A DNA stretch of 64,000 bases from Anaerolineales bacterium (GTDB taxonomy: Bacteria > Chloroflexota > Anaerolineae > Anaerolineales > Villigracilaceae): contig JAFGKO010000295.1 of NCBI GenBank assembly GCA_016928525.1, positions 1 through 64,000 on the forward strand, read 5' to 3'. The notes below the pieces were generated by a model. That model saw nothing but the letters and a program-made list of their open reading frames with translations. It was not told the origin of the DNA and did not search any database. Below, piece after piece: positions 35,401 through 41,819 of this stretch. A program made the translations under genes and the position numbers. Numbering within the stretch: the first letter of the stretch is position 1; each line of letters opens with the position of its first letter.

Positions 35401-35474
35401 AACTTGATCCTGCCATCGTTGAAAAATTCCTGGAACTGCTTGAAGATGAGCGTTATGAAAATCAGGCGGAGTAA
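29499..35474 (+). CDS. Giant soluble sensor protein: 5 PAS, 7 GAF, HD-GYP phosphodiesterase
   Basis: This protein of about 1991 residues is probably a cyclic-di-GMP phosphodiesterase under control of many sensors. PAS domains begin near residues 12, 140, 269, 393 and 518 (YQSIFENA, YRALVERL, FKKIFQAN, YRQLFEAE, FRLSFQTS). Seven GAF domains begin near 642, 806, 971, 1136, 1300, 1466 and 1631, spaced almost exactly 165 residues. GAF 3 to 6 share (V/L)P(Y/F)DSA and ENARLFE-type linkers, showing tandem duplication. The HD-GYP domain starts near 1796 with LLHDIGKMGIPD and HHERWDGSGYPLG, so metal and substrate residues are kept. No membrane segment is visible. TTG at 29499 with AAGGAG seven bases upstream is chosen; the open frame runs back through tRNA-Cys, which cannot be real. 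Confidence 0.92.
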   Translation: MNISYHNNGEEYQSIFENATEGIFQSSVEGRFLKVNPAMARIFGYASPDEMIQSISDITNDIHVDGETRKYFIEELSKHERVEGFEARTYRKDRSIIWTRTNARTVRDEAGNILYFEGFLTDITLRKEAEISLRESEERYRALVERLPGIVFLDAPDDSESTYYVSPKIEAILGYSPEEWISKVTWSGIIHPDDRERVLGESKRTDKTKELFRQEYRIQKKDGEYAWIREEAHLVKDKHETPLFWQGFFVDISEQKQAEIAIRQSEEQFKKIFQANPIASCIATLKDGRFIAANDAYWKLSGFKPDEFLGRTSIELGFITKERRKKIVARLKKEKSIQNENGKLLTKSGDTRNTLEFFELIHFDGQDCILSMFYDMTDQVKAQDALQDNEEKYRQLFEAESDAIFLIDNESGNILEANAAATALYGYSKEELLHKKNSDLSAEQEETRGVTRNTPIDKNQIISIPIRYHRKKDGTIFPVEITGRFFEWRGRPVHIAAIRDITERKKIEEALRASDERFRLSFQTSPDSININRLENGLYIDVNEGFTAITGYAREEVIGKTSFEINIWDNPEDRAKLVKGLKNNGYVNNLEAKFRMKDGRVLTGLMSARVIMLNEAPHIISITREIETLKQTEETLQRQLKELSILHNVALAASSSKSVDELVQRVTDTISDTLHPDNCGVGLLSEHGNMLVPHASYWGASGDKSRRRMLTSRGVTSKVASTGIPIRLGDVSQEPAYVETMHGVQSELCVPIKIQDRVIGVINIESKKPDAFSETDERLLNTIAGSTAAAIEQLRLFETSQRRLQELAILNAVSFASTNAASVDELIEKVTQIIGESLYPDNFGVLLLNEGDDTLYPHPSYRGITDGKHPMSVPLGHGVSGQVAATGEPLRIANTRNFKSYIEVTSQVRSELCVPIAQGERILGVINAESLKIDAFTNDDERLLATIASTLATAIEKLRLLEAEQKRRQEAETLLGATNTLTRSLHLDTLLNSILETLSRIVPYDSASIAMQQGEELIIVAGRGFPPGYEVIGRKLGYSEKWLLLRATHQPFIVPDVQLEPSFEQWEGSEYIQGWMGIPMVIHDKLIGFINLDSRKPNTFTEDDAIIAQTFANSAAVAVENARLFEAERQSRENAEALREATAALTTSLELEALYETILDSLKKLLPFDSASIEILDQGYSEIVAGRGLRENQICIGQQYPYNAAIWEDFELHRWPIIIPDVREDKRFVKLEGTEYIRGWMGVPMFAQDRLVGFLNLDSSIENFFTDSHASLAQIFGNQAAIAIENARLFEAEQRRHRESETLRQAALAINTSLELESVLETLLLVMKQVIPYDSASVLLQEGDELRLAATQGFLTSELLVDLKFPAHDKLYEEIKKNKQPLILEDAQKDERFKKWGAAQETRGWMGIPLVERGNVIGCITIDNYQPNAYNTNSVTLALTFAHQASTAIRNARQFETEQRHFEEAETLRQTAEAITSSLDIRNVLNAILNNLSRVVPYDSAAILLIEGDKVRITAGEGFPDNENAVGLLFPASNALLQELWDTGKPLILGDAQADPRFEKWAAADQVRGWMSVPLSVRGVMLGCITIDSYKPEAYNEHDANLAMTFAYQAAAAIENARLYERSEQQIRQLTVLRDIDTAISSSFDLQVTLDFLISHAIKELNVDAAAILVYNPDLQALSLHSSNGFIDNRKKQSAFIRIGDGLAGQVALSRKLVHVPDLSNSPENKNSSVFEESFKSYLGVPLIGKGEIKGVLEVYSRAEIDPSSDWLNFLHTLAGQAAIAIDNVQLFKNLQHSNQELMLAYDTTLAGWGRALELRDKETQGHTNRVVKLTIELARRMDIEGERLTHIMRGALLHDIGKMGIPDHILNKPGPLTEAEWEIMRQHPQFAFDLMNPIPYLRPALEIPYGHHERWDGSGYPLGLKGKEIPVAARIFAVVDIWDALHYERVYRDAWPEEKVLEYLKKTAGIELDPAIVEKFLELLEDERYENQAE

Positions 35475-35489
35475 CTCCGCCTGATTTTT
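35461..35489. terminator. Bidirectional terminator with a stop codon as its loop
   Basis: Perfect 11-base arms ATCAGGCGGAG/CTCCGCCTGAT surround TAA, which is the stop codon of the sensor gene, and TTTTA follows. On the minus strand the same hairpin followed by TTTCAT lies just after tyrS, so it can serve both convergent genes. Confidence 0.85.
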
Positions 35490-35495
35490 AGCCAT

Positions 35496-36707
35496 CTACT
35501 TCACACGGACAAAGCGCCTCTTCCCCACCTGCAATATGCCCGGATGTGGAAAGGCATCGTCGCTTCGCTCCAGAGTCTCACCATCCAGACGCACCCCCTT
35601 CTGGTCGATCATACGACGCGCCTCGCTCTTACTGGATACCAGGCCTGCTCCCATTAAAACATCCAGAATCGTTGCCCCGGCTTGTAACTCGTATTCTGGC
35701 ATCTCATCTGGCGTTTCTTTTTGCTGGAACAGGCGCACGAAAGCTTCTTCGGCAACCAGTGCTTCCTCGTCACTGTAAAAAATACTGACAATCTCCCGCG
35801 CCAGCTTCATCTTGGCATCCCGCGGATGTAGCTTCCCGGTTTGCAACGCCTTTTCCATTTCATTGATTTCTGCCGGGGTCCAGCGCGACACCAAGCGCGA
35901 GTACGTACCCATCGCAAAGTCCGGCACACTCATCACCTTACCGTACATATCTTCTGCGCCACTGTTGATTGGAACAATATTGCCCGTCGATTTAGACATA
36001 CGTTGTAAACCATCCGTGCCGGGAAGAATGCCGCAGATCACACCAACTAGTGGTTTCTGTCCTAACACTTCCTGCAACTTGCGCCCGGCTACGATGATGT
36101 TGAACAACTGGTCTGTGCCGCCTACTTGCACATCTGTCTCCATTGACACAGCATCATACCCTTGCATGAGTGAATAGTATGTCTCGTGCAGGTAAATGGG
36201 TTCACCGTTTTCCAAACGATTTGCAAAATTATCGCGCGCTAAAAATTGTTGTACGGTAAAGTTCTGCCCTAAACGGATCAGATCTAAAAGGGTGAGTTTT
36301 GATAACCATTCGCCGTTGTAGCGCACCTTGGTCTTTTCACGATCTAACACACGAAAGGCCTGCTCGGCGTAAGTCCGCCCATTTTCGGCGACCTGCTCCT
36401 CGGTCAAGACCGGACGCGCTTTGTTCTTGTCCGAAGGGTCGCCTACCAGCGCAGTATAGCTTCCGATCAGGAACGTCACGTCGTGTCCCAAATCCTGGAA
36501 CTGTCGCAGTTTACGCATCGGAATCGTGTGTCCCAGGTGCAGATCAACGTGGGTTGGATCGAAGCCACAATACACGCGCAGCGGACGCCCGTCTTTCTCA
36601 GCTTCCACCAACCGCTCACGCAGTTCCTTCGTCATGGCTTTCTTCAGTTCTTCATCGCCATACTCAGTACCCTGCATCAAAAGTTCAACTTGTTCGTCAA
36701 TGTTCAT
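35496..36707 (-). CDS. tyrS: Tyrosine-tRNA ligase
   Basis: The 403-residue class I synthetase charges tRNA-Tyr. It shows CGFDPTHVDLHLGHTIP (HIGH motif), LMQGYDAVSMETDVQVGGTDQ for tyrosine and tRNA recognition, and RMSKSTGN (KMSKS loop). The C-terminal S4-like domain ends SKSEARRMIDQKGVRLDG. The architecture is that of the TyrZ-like type. ATG at 36707 is set by GGGAGGTT; an earlier in-frame start lies inside the leader hairpin. The leader forms a terminator/antiterminator candidate (36721-36777). Confidence 0.96.
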   Translation of the reverse strand: MNIDEQVELLMQGTEYGDEELKKAMTKELRERLVEAEKDGRPLRVYCGFDPTHVDLHLGHTIPMRKLRQFQDLGHDVTFLIGSYTALVGDPSDKNKARPVLTEEQVAENGRTYAEQAFRVLDREKTKVRYNGEWLSKLTLLDLIRLGQNFTVQQFLARDNFANRLENGEPIYLHETYYSLMQGYDAVSMETDVQVGGTDQLFNIIVAGRKLQEVLGQKPLVGVICGILPGTDGLQRMSKSTGNIVPINSGAEDMYGKVMSVPDFAMGTYSRLVSRWTPAEINEMEKALQTGKLHPRDAKMKLAREIVSIFYSDEEALVAEEAFVRLFQQKETPDEMPEYELQAGATILDVLMGAGLVSSKSEARRMIDQKGVRLDGETLERSDDAFPHPGILQVGKRRFVRVK

Positions 36708-36720
36708 GAGAACCTCCCGC

Positions 36721-36777
36721 AAAAAATAACGCATCACGTTTTACGTTTCCGTGATGCGTCAATCGAAACGTAAAACG
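36721..36777 (-). promoter_or_regulatory. Candidate transcription attenuator in the tyrS leader
   Basis: Two mutually exclusive stems can form in the minus-strand RNA. An upstream 13-base stem pairs CGUUUUACGUUUC (36777-36765) with GAAACGUAAAACG (36749-36737). A downstream 10-base stem pairs ACGCAUCACG (36759-36750) with CGUGAUGCGU (36738-36729) and is followed at once by UAUUUUUU, an intrinsic terminator. The tyrS ribosome-binding site begins only a few bases later, leaving no room for a promoter. tyrS transcription would therefore have to pass through it. It lacks T-box features. Confidence 0.6.
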
Positions 36778-36781
36778 CTGC

Positions 36782-37291
36782 TCAACCCCGCGCATAATAA
36801 TACGCGCTATGCGACTCCTCGACCAACTCCAGGCCAGTTTCGCGCAGGATGGCATCCAGGATAACTTGTCCTTCGAGGAATCCTGTTCGTCCGCGCACCT
36901 CACCTTGGAATTGGACTTCACCCAATGTTTTGAATTCAAAATGGGACTTTTCGCCGATGACCTGAACAGCCTTGCCCCAGCGAGCGGGTAAAACCGCCAC
37001 CTTTTGGACCGCGCACCAGCCCAACCGCACCCGGCGTAATCCATTCTCGAAACGGATTCCGTCCGCATCCAAGCGGATGACAGTATTTCTATCAAGCCAG
37101 TTTCCCAATGATATGCTTAATCCCGAGAAGAGCAGAAAAAACCAGAATATCCAGGCCCACGTAGGAACGTACCCGCTCTGGTTTAAGAGCCACACGCCTG
37201 CGCTGACAGCCAACGCCAGCGCCCAGGCTGTCCATTCGCCACGGCGGGGCAATAACTCAGGATGGAATTCGCGGGTCTCGCTTTCAGGCAT
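36782..37291 (-). CDS. Small membrane protein with two transmembrane segments, PH-like C-terminus
   Basis: Not firmly recognised. The 169-residue protein has two adjacent membrane helices (about residues 20-38 and 45-65, ALALAVSAGVWLLN and AWIFWFFLLFSGLSISL). A soluble part of beta-strand character follows, beginning NTVIRLDADGIRFENGLRRVRLGW, which resembles bacterial PH-like domains. The start MPESETREF at 37291 lies 8 bases after TATAAT, suggesting a very short leader or leaderless message. The stop lies 5 bases before the tyrS attenuator, so tyrS may be read from this gene's promoter. Confidence 0.65.
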   Translation of the reverse strand: MPESETREFHPELLPRRGEWTAWALALAVSAGVWLLNQSGYVPTWAWIFWFFLLFSGLSISLGNWLDRNTVIRLDADGIRFENGLRRVRLGWCAVQKVAVLPARWGKAVQVIGEKSHFEFKTLGEVQFQGEVRGRTGFLEGQVILDAILRETGLELVEESHSAYYYARG

Positions 37292-37315
37292 AAGCGATAT
37301 TATACCCAGGTCGGC

Positions 37316-37357
37316 TGAAAATTGCGCTTTTTTACGAAAAGGAATGCGCAATTTTCA
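37316..37357. other. Intergenic inverted repeat
   Basis: Arms TGAAAATTGCGC (37316-37327) and GCGCAATTTTCA (37346-37357) with an 18-base loop. It lies between the lipoprotein gene stop-side boundary and the small membrane protein start, where it could act as a terminator-like or promoter-side structure. No U-run is evident. Confidence 0.5.
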
Positions 37358-37381
37358 ACCGTGGGTATTATATACAACAGC

Positions 37382-38071
37382 TTATTGCGCCAGGTTGAAG
37401 GTGAACTCCCAGGGACCGGTGATGGTGAAAAACTCATCGCTATACACCAGTTGCTCGGCTTCTTCCTGGCTCATCGCCTCCGGCTTGCCGACGATCTGCA
37501 TAGTCATCACGCCACCGACCTCCACACAATCCAGGACAATGGCAATCCCACGCTCAGCAAAGTTCTGCTGGATTTTGGGCATATAAATCGTGCAATAATC
37601 TTCCTGACGATGATTCGAGGCAATCGCCTCTATGCTCACCGTCACGGTTGACAAATTTGCATCCGGCGGAACGTAGAATTCCAGCGTGTCGCAGCGCTGG
37701 CCGGATTGCCCGTCTCCAGTCGGCTCTTGGAAACTAAGCAGGGTCGTCCCGTAATCTTCCAAAACGACATCAGCGTATTGCAAGCTGGCTTTCCAGATAT
37801 TCCAGTCTGAAGCATCGGGGAGCGTGAAACATACATCAGCGTAAACCTGCTTACCATCCTGCCAGGCACGCTCCACACGGACATCGATCCCGCTGACGAC
37901 TTGATTGGGCGAGATCGCCTGCGCTTGAGCCGTTGGATAGGATGGCGCAATGAACGGTGTTGCCGACGGCGCAGCGGCCTGTGGAGAAGTCTGCTGGCCA
38001 GGAACCGGCGACGCGCAGGCAACTGCGGCTAACAACAGGACCAGTAAACCAAGGTAAATTCGTGATTTCAT
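37382..38071 (-). CDS. Predicted lipoprotein of unknown function
   Basis: The 229-residue protein starts with a lipoprotein signal (MKSRIYLGLLVLLLAAVACA) with Cys19 in a lipobox LAAVAC. A proline/alanine/serine-rich linker (about residues 22-50) leads to a soluble domain with DVRVERAWQDGKQVYADVCFTLPD and several cysteines (CFTL, RCDT, DYCT, LDCVE), perhaps disulfide-linked outside the cell. No family was recognised. It is followed by a 90-base gap to the small membrane protein gene and may share a transcript with the epimerase gene upstream. Confidence 0.8.
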   Translation of the reverse strand: MKSRIYLGLLVLLLAAVACASPVPGQQTSPQAAAPSATPFIAPSYPTAQAQAISPNQVVSGIDVRVERAWQDGKQVYADVCFTLPDASDWNIWKASLQYADVVLEDYGTTLLSFQEPTGDGQSGQRCDTLEFYVPPDANLSTVTVSIEAIASNHRQEDYCTIYMPKIQQNFAERGIAIVLDCVEVGGVMTMQIVGKPEAMSQEEAEQLVYSDEFFTITGPWEFTFNLAQ

Positions 38072-38092
38072 TTTATTTCCTTTCGAACACGA

Positions 38093-38995
38093 TTATTTTT
38101 CGAAGATGTCTCGAAGAGCTTCTTCCAAGTTCGAGAAGTGCATATTATACCCCATTTCGAACAAACGTTCTGGTTTAGAGAAACGGCCTTCGGTAATCAA
38201 GACGCTCATTTCGCCTAATACCAGGCGCATTAAAAATTCCGGGTATGGGAACCAGTATGGCCGCTGCAAAACTTGCGCCAGGGTACGCATGAACTCGGCA
38301 TTGGAGGTCATTTGTGGAGCAATCAAATTATACGGGCCTCTCGCGTCAGGATTCTCCATCAGAAAACGGATCCCTCCAATTTGGTCATCAATATGTATCC
38401 AAGGCATAGCTTGCTTCCCACTGCCAAATCGTCCGCCAACGAACAGGCGTACGGGCAAAGCCATGAGCCACAGCAAGATGGCATCCCTGGCAAGTACAAC
38501 AGCTGTGCGACATACTACACGGCGCACACCAACTTCTTCCACCGATTTGGTGGCATCTTCCCAGGCGACTGTCAGTTGCGCCAGGTAATCATCCGCGGGC
38601 GGCGTAAATTCGTCGGCGATGCCCTCCCCTCGCAAGCCGTAATGGTTGATGCCGGAGATTTGGATGAATACACCGGGGCGACGAGATGCTTCTCGGATAG
38701 CGGAAGCAAGCGCAAGTCCCGGTTGGACGCGTGAGGCGCGGAACTGTTCCTTTTTGCGCTCTGTCCAGGGCCAATTGCTTGTGCTCAGTCCACACAGATT
38801 CACTACTGCATCCATTTCATTGACCAGATGACCCCAACCACTTGTCGTTCGCCCATCCCAGGCAACAACTTGGACACCTGGGATAGTATTTTTAGGGTTG
38901 CGCGATAACACCCACACTTGATGGTTATCCGCAATCAGCGATTTGATCAAGTGACTCCCCATGAAACCGGTACCACCGGCAAGTAGTACTTTCAT
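38093..38995 (-). CDS. NAD-dependent epimerase-like protein, TIGR01777 family (YfcH/SDR39U1)
   Basis: The 300-residue extended short-chain dehydrogenase fold starts MKVLLAGGTGFMGSHLIKSL, the nucleotide-binding loop. A catalytic-type tyrosine lies in ISGINHYGLRG (family form usually SAVGYYG), so the active-site context is slightly altered. The C-terminal region ending EMSVLITEGRFSKPERLFEMGY matches the DUF1731 tail of this family. The substrate is unknown; some relatives affect cell division or heme-linked processes, but no role can be assigned here. It is divergent from the HNH gene. Confidence 0.88.
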   Translation of the reverse strand: MKVLLAGGTGFMGSHLIKSLIADNHQVWVLSRNPKNTIPGVQVVAWDGRTTSGWGHLVNEMDAVVNLCGLSTSNWPWTERKKEQFRASRVQPGLALASAIREASRRPGVFIQISGINHYGLRGEGIADEFTPPADDYLAQLTVAWEDATKSVEEVGVRRVVCRTAVVLARDAILLWLMALPVRLFVGGRFGSGKQAMPWIHIDDQIGGIRFLMENPDARGPYNLIAPQMTSNAEFMRTLAQVLQRPYWFPYPEFLMRLVLGEMSVLITEGRFSKPERLFEMGYNMHFSNLEEALRDIFEK

Positions 38996-39020
38996 TTCAT
39001 ATTCTCCATAAGAATGGTTG

Positions 39021-39029
39021 TGCTATAAT
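39021..39029 (+). promoter_or_regulatory. Extended -10 promoter of the HNH gene
   Basis: TGCTATAAT is a perfect extended -10 box. The predicted start near 39036 gives a leader of about 15 bases, with GTGGAGG before the ATG at 39051. Confidence 0.65.
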
Positions 39030-39050
39030 CAGCGCTATTGTGGAGGCTCC

Positions 39051-39554
39051 ATGCAAGAGCCAGTATTGGTCTTAAATGCGAATTTCGAGCCGATCAATGT
39101 GTGCTCTACACGACGGGCCGTCGGGCTGATCCTGGCAGATAAGGCAGCGATGGTGGTCAACGGACGCGGACACATCCACACCATTAACCAACTACTGCCG
39201 CGGCCTTCTGTTATCCGTCTTGAACACATGATCCATCGGCCACGCCCGCGCGTGAAACTGACCCGACGCGAAGTTTTCCGACGTGATAATTATACCTGCC
39301 AGTACTGCGGTCGCCGCGACACCACATTAACAGTCGATCACATCCTGCCCAAGCACCTGGGTGGAAAACATATCTGGACAAATGTGGTCGCGGCATGCCC
39401 GGGCTGCAATCATCGCAAAGGCGGCCGCAGGCTCGAAGAAGTGCAGATGAGTTTACTACATATGCCTAAAGAGCCATCTGCAAGTGCTGTTTATTTGTAT
39501 GGACGCCATTTGGACGAAAACGGAGAATGGGAACCGTATATCACGGGGTGGTAA
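39051..39554 (+). CDS. HNH endonuclease family protein
   Basis: The 167-residue protein begins EPVLVLNANFEPINVCSTRRA, typical of stand-alone housekeeping-type HNH proteins. The HNH domain is near residues 75-125: YTCQYCGRR, then TVDHILPKHLGG with the His pair, WTNVVAACPGCNHRKG with the second CxxC and the Asn. Metal and catalytic residues are present. Its cellular target is unknown; it is not near restriction or phage genes. It is a single-gene unit ending in a terminator. Confidence 0.92.
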   Translation: MQEPVLVLNANFEPINVCSTRRAVGLILADKAAMVVNGRGHIHTINQLLPRPSVIRLEHMIHRPRPRVKLTRREVFRRDNYTCQYCGRRDTTLTVDHILPKHLGGKHIWTNVVAACPGCNHRKGGRRLEEVQMSLLHMPKEPSASAVYLYGRHLDENGEWEPYITGW

Positions 39555-39574
39555 AAATATTCTTGCAAAGCCTT

Positions 39575-39605
39575 ACCCCTCTCGTGAACACGAGGGGTAT
39601 TTTTT
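39575..39605 (+). terminator. Terminator of the HNH gene
   Basis: Arms ACCCCTCTCGTG and CACGAGGGGT (one bulged base) with a 2-base loop are followed by ATTTTTT. It overlaps the end of the convergent metallo-beta-lactamase-fold gene. Confidence 0.8.
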
Positions 39606-40362
39606 ACGAGAAATCGAGCGCCATGAAATCTTTTGCCAATTTGACTTCGCCTTGATAGTGTCGTCTGGCTTCGGCTATCAAATTTCCATTCGCAAAATCG
39701 CCCGTTGGGTAATGGATCAGATACAATTTCCCCACTTCAGCCTGAGCCGCGATCTTGCCAGCTTGTTCAGCAGACGAGTGACCTAGCGAAGCGCCAGATG
39801 CCTCGTGGATCAAGACATCGGCTCCCGATGCGAGGCGAACAACTTCGACACATGGTTCGGTATCACATGAATAGGTCAGGATTTTTTGGCTGTTTTTAAA
39901 TTCGAATCGCAGGCCTATAGTTGGTATCAAATGGCGTACAGGCGAAGAGAAAATCCTAAATTCATCACAATCTAGGAGCAAGATGTTTTCACTGGTCGGC
40001 ATGCGATGGAAAGTAACAGGGAAGAAGTGTGGCCAATCTTCCCAAGAGTACATCCCCATCAATTTTTCCATTCGATCAAGGGTGTAATGCAAACCATAAA
40101 TATTGATCGGCTTTTGTCGCCCACGTAGCCACATATCCATGAGAAGGAGCGGCACGCCAGAAACATGATCGGGGTGGAAATGAGTCAAAATCAAGTCTGT
40201 CAAATCCATGAAATCGACTTCCGCTTGTTCTAACCGATGAATAGGATTGTTGACGCAATCCACCATCACAATGCGTTCTTCGCCCACCAAGACCATGTGC
40301 GTGTTTTCGCTATCTTTGGAAGATATCGCGTTTGATGATCCGAGTATGATCAACTTTGACAT
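39604..40362 (-). CDS. Metallo-beta-lactamase-fold hydrolase (RNase Z-like)
   Basis: The 252-residue protein starts KLIILGSSNAISS and has the metal motif LILTHFHPDHVSG (His61, His63, Asp65, His66). Further ligands appear in SSPVRHLIPTIGLRFEF, YSCDTEPC and LIHEASGASLGHSSAEQAG. The pattern is close to RNase Z and related phosphodiesterases but lacks the long exosite arm. The substrate could be tRNA 3' ends or another phosphodiester. It is convergent with the HNH gene and its stop lies within the terminator. Confidence 0.85.
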   Translation of the reverse strand: MSKLIILGSSNAISSKDSENTHMVLVGEERIVMVDCVNNPIHRLEQAEVDFMDLTDLILTHFHPDHVSGVPLLLMDMWLRGRQKPINIYGLHYTLDRMEKLMGMYSWEDWPHFFPVTFHRMPTSENILLLDCDEFRIFSSPVRHLIPTIGLRFEFKNSQKILTYSCDTEPCVEVVRLASGADVLIHEASGASLGHSSAEQAGKIAAQAEVGKLYLIHYPTGDFANGNLIAEARRHYQGEVKLAKDFMALDFS

Positions 40363-40383
40363 TAAATTTCCCTATCAATACCT

Positions 40384-41808
40384 TTAAAAAGCAGAAGCGA
40401 GCAGCGCAGGAGTTACATATGTTTCAATCAATGCGGCGATAAGCAGCATGGGCAAGACCAGGCCTATTGCAACTTTGGTCCAATCTGCCAGCAACTCGAG
40501 CACCACTTCGCCCATAGACCGACCCACTTGTGGAGTCACCAACACAACGCCGATACGCAACATGGCTGCGCTTGCCAATATCAAAGCCGGGACTTCAAAG
40601 ATGCCATGCGGTAACAATCCATACACTGCCAGCGTAACCGGCGAATATCCTAACAACTGGAATACACCCAACAGAGCGCCAACTGTGCTCAGGTTCACGA
40701 TATACACCAACATACCAAGCACGCTGAATGAAACCAGGCCGGCCAACAATATCAAACCAATAGCACGAACATTATGAGCAAAGATAAAGGACGCTGAAAA
40801 CTGTTGTCCGATGCCGACCAAAGTCGTGGAGCCCTCAAACCTGTCTGATAATTCCCGAATCGCATCAGAGGAAGTCAAATCCACGAGTTCTGGAACTGTT
40901 GTAACGGTCCACTGAAAGCCAGCCCATAATGTAATGACTGCCAGGAGAAGTAGCACACTAACTGGCAGCCATAAGTGTCGCAGCGCCCTGCGGATCTCTA
41001 CCATGTACCAACTTCCAAGAGATTTTGCTTCTCCCTTGAAATATCCCCAGAATGTACGCCAGATCCAAAGCAGGTTGAGCACATCGATTTCTCGACCCAG
41101 TAAATATTCGCGCTGGAAGTGCGACAGGCCGACGCGGATCAGCAGCCCAGCTAAGATCAGGACACCCGCCACAGCCAGCCATAGTACCTGATTGTTACCC
41201 CAAAATAGTAAGGCGCTCTCTCCCTGCATCAATACCGCAACGGGGATAACGATAAATGAAGCCAGCAAATTGGCCGCCTTCACCGAAGTAGACTGCACCG
41301 AAATCACAATGGCCGCACTGACCATCAAAACCGCGTGTGCAATCGTCAGTGCCAATAACTGTATCAGTACAGACAGTTCCGGCATTTCGATTCGTTGGCG
41401 GGAAACGATAACCAGATAAAACCCTATCGCAACCAGGCTGGCCAACAAGGGCGTAAGCACGCCAATCAGCAGCTTTCCCACGTACATATGCCAGTCCTTC
41501 AAGGGTGTGCTAAGCAGGGGCTCTATTGTCCCTCGTTCTTTCTCGCCCACAAAAGATTCCAACGCTACTACCAATGAAATAGTAATCGGAAAGAAACCGA
41601 TGATAAGCACTGAGAAAGGTACCAGACGATCGACCAGCAACGTACCGCCATACTGACTCACGAATTCAACGGCTGACCTTGCCACCTCATTCATCAGCAA
41701 TGGGAAAATGAGCGTCAAAATAGCTAACGGAAACAAAATGCGCCAATCGCGTAACTGGTCACGCAACTCGCGTTTGGTCACAAGCCAGACAGGAGCAAAC
41801 CAAGCCAT
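40384..41808 (-). CDS. ABC-2 type permease fused to a SpoIIM-like domain
   Basis: This 474-residue protein has two parts. Residues 1 to about 260 resemble ABC-2 exporter permeases: KRELRDQLRDWRILFPLAIL, ESFVGEKERGTIEPLLSTPL and several membrane helices. Residues about 275-474 resemble stage II sporulation protein M. That part has a helix pair, then FIFAHNVRAIGLILLAGLVS, LSTVGALLGVFQLL and LLPHGIFEVPALILASAAMLRIG. SpoIIM domains are widespread in non-sporulating bacteria and often stand alone. The ATPase gene lies 11 bases upstream on the same strand, so the fused protein is its membrane partner. The cargo is unknown. Confidence 0.85.
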   Translation of the reverse strand: MAWFAPVWLVTKRELRDQLRDWRILFPLAILTLIFPLLMNEVARSAVEFVSQYGGTLLVDRLVPFSVLIIGFFPITISLVVALESFVGEKERGTIEPLLSTPLKDWHMYVGKLLIGVLTPLLASLVAIGFYLVIVSRQRIEMPELSVLIQLLALTIAHAVLMVSAAIVISVQSTSVKAANLLASFIVIPVAVLMQGESALLFWGNNQVLWLAVAGVLILAGLLIRVGLSHFQREYLLGREIDVLNLLWIWRTFWGYFKGEAKSLGSWYMVEIRRALRHLWLPVSVLLLLAVITLWAGFQWTVTTVPELVDLTSSDAIRELSDRFEGSTTLVGIGQQFSASFIFAHNVRAIGLILLAGLVSFSVLGMLVYIVNLSTVGALLGVFQLLGYSPVTLAVYGLLPHGIFEVPALILASAAMLRIGVVLVTPQVGRSMGEVVLELLADWTKVAIGLVLPMLLIAALIETYVTPALLASAF

Positions 41809-41819
41809 TCAAAAATCCT

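Noticed and set aside
36708..36781. T-box riboswitch before tyrS
   Set aside because: The leader is only 74 bases, with no specifier loop region and no T-box antiterminator sequence.
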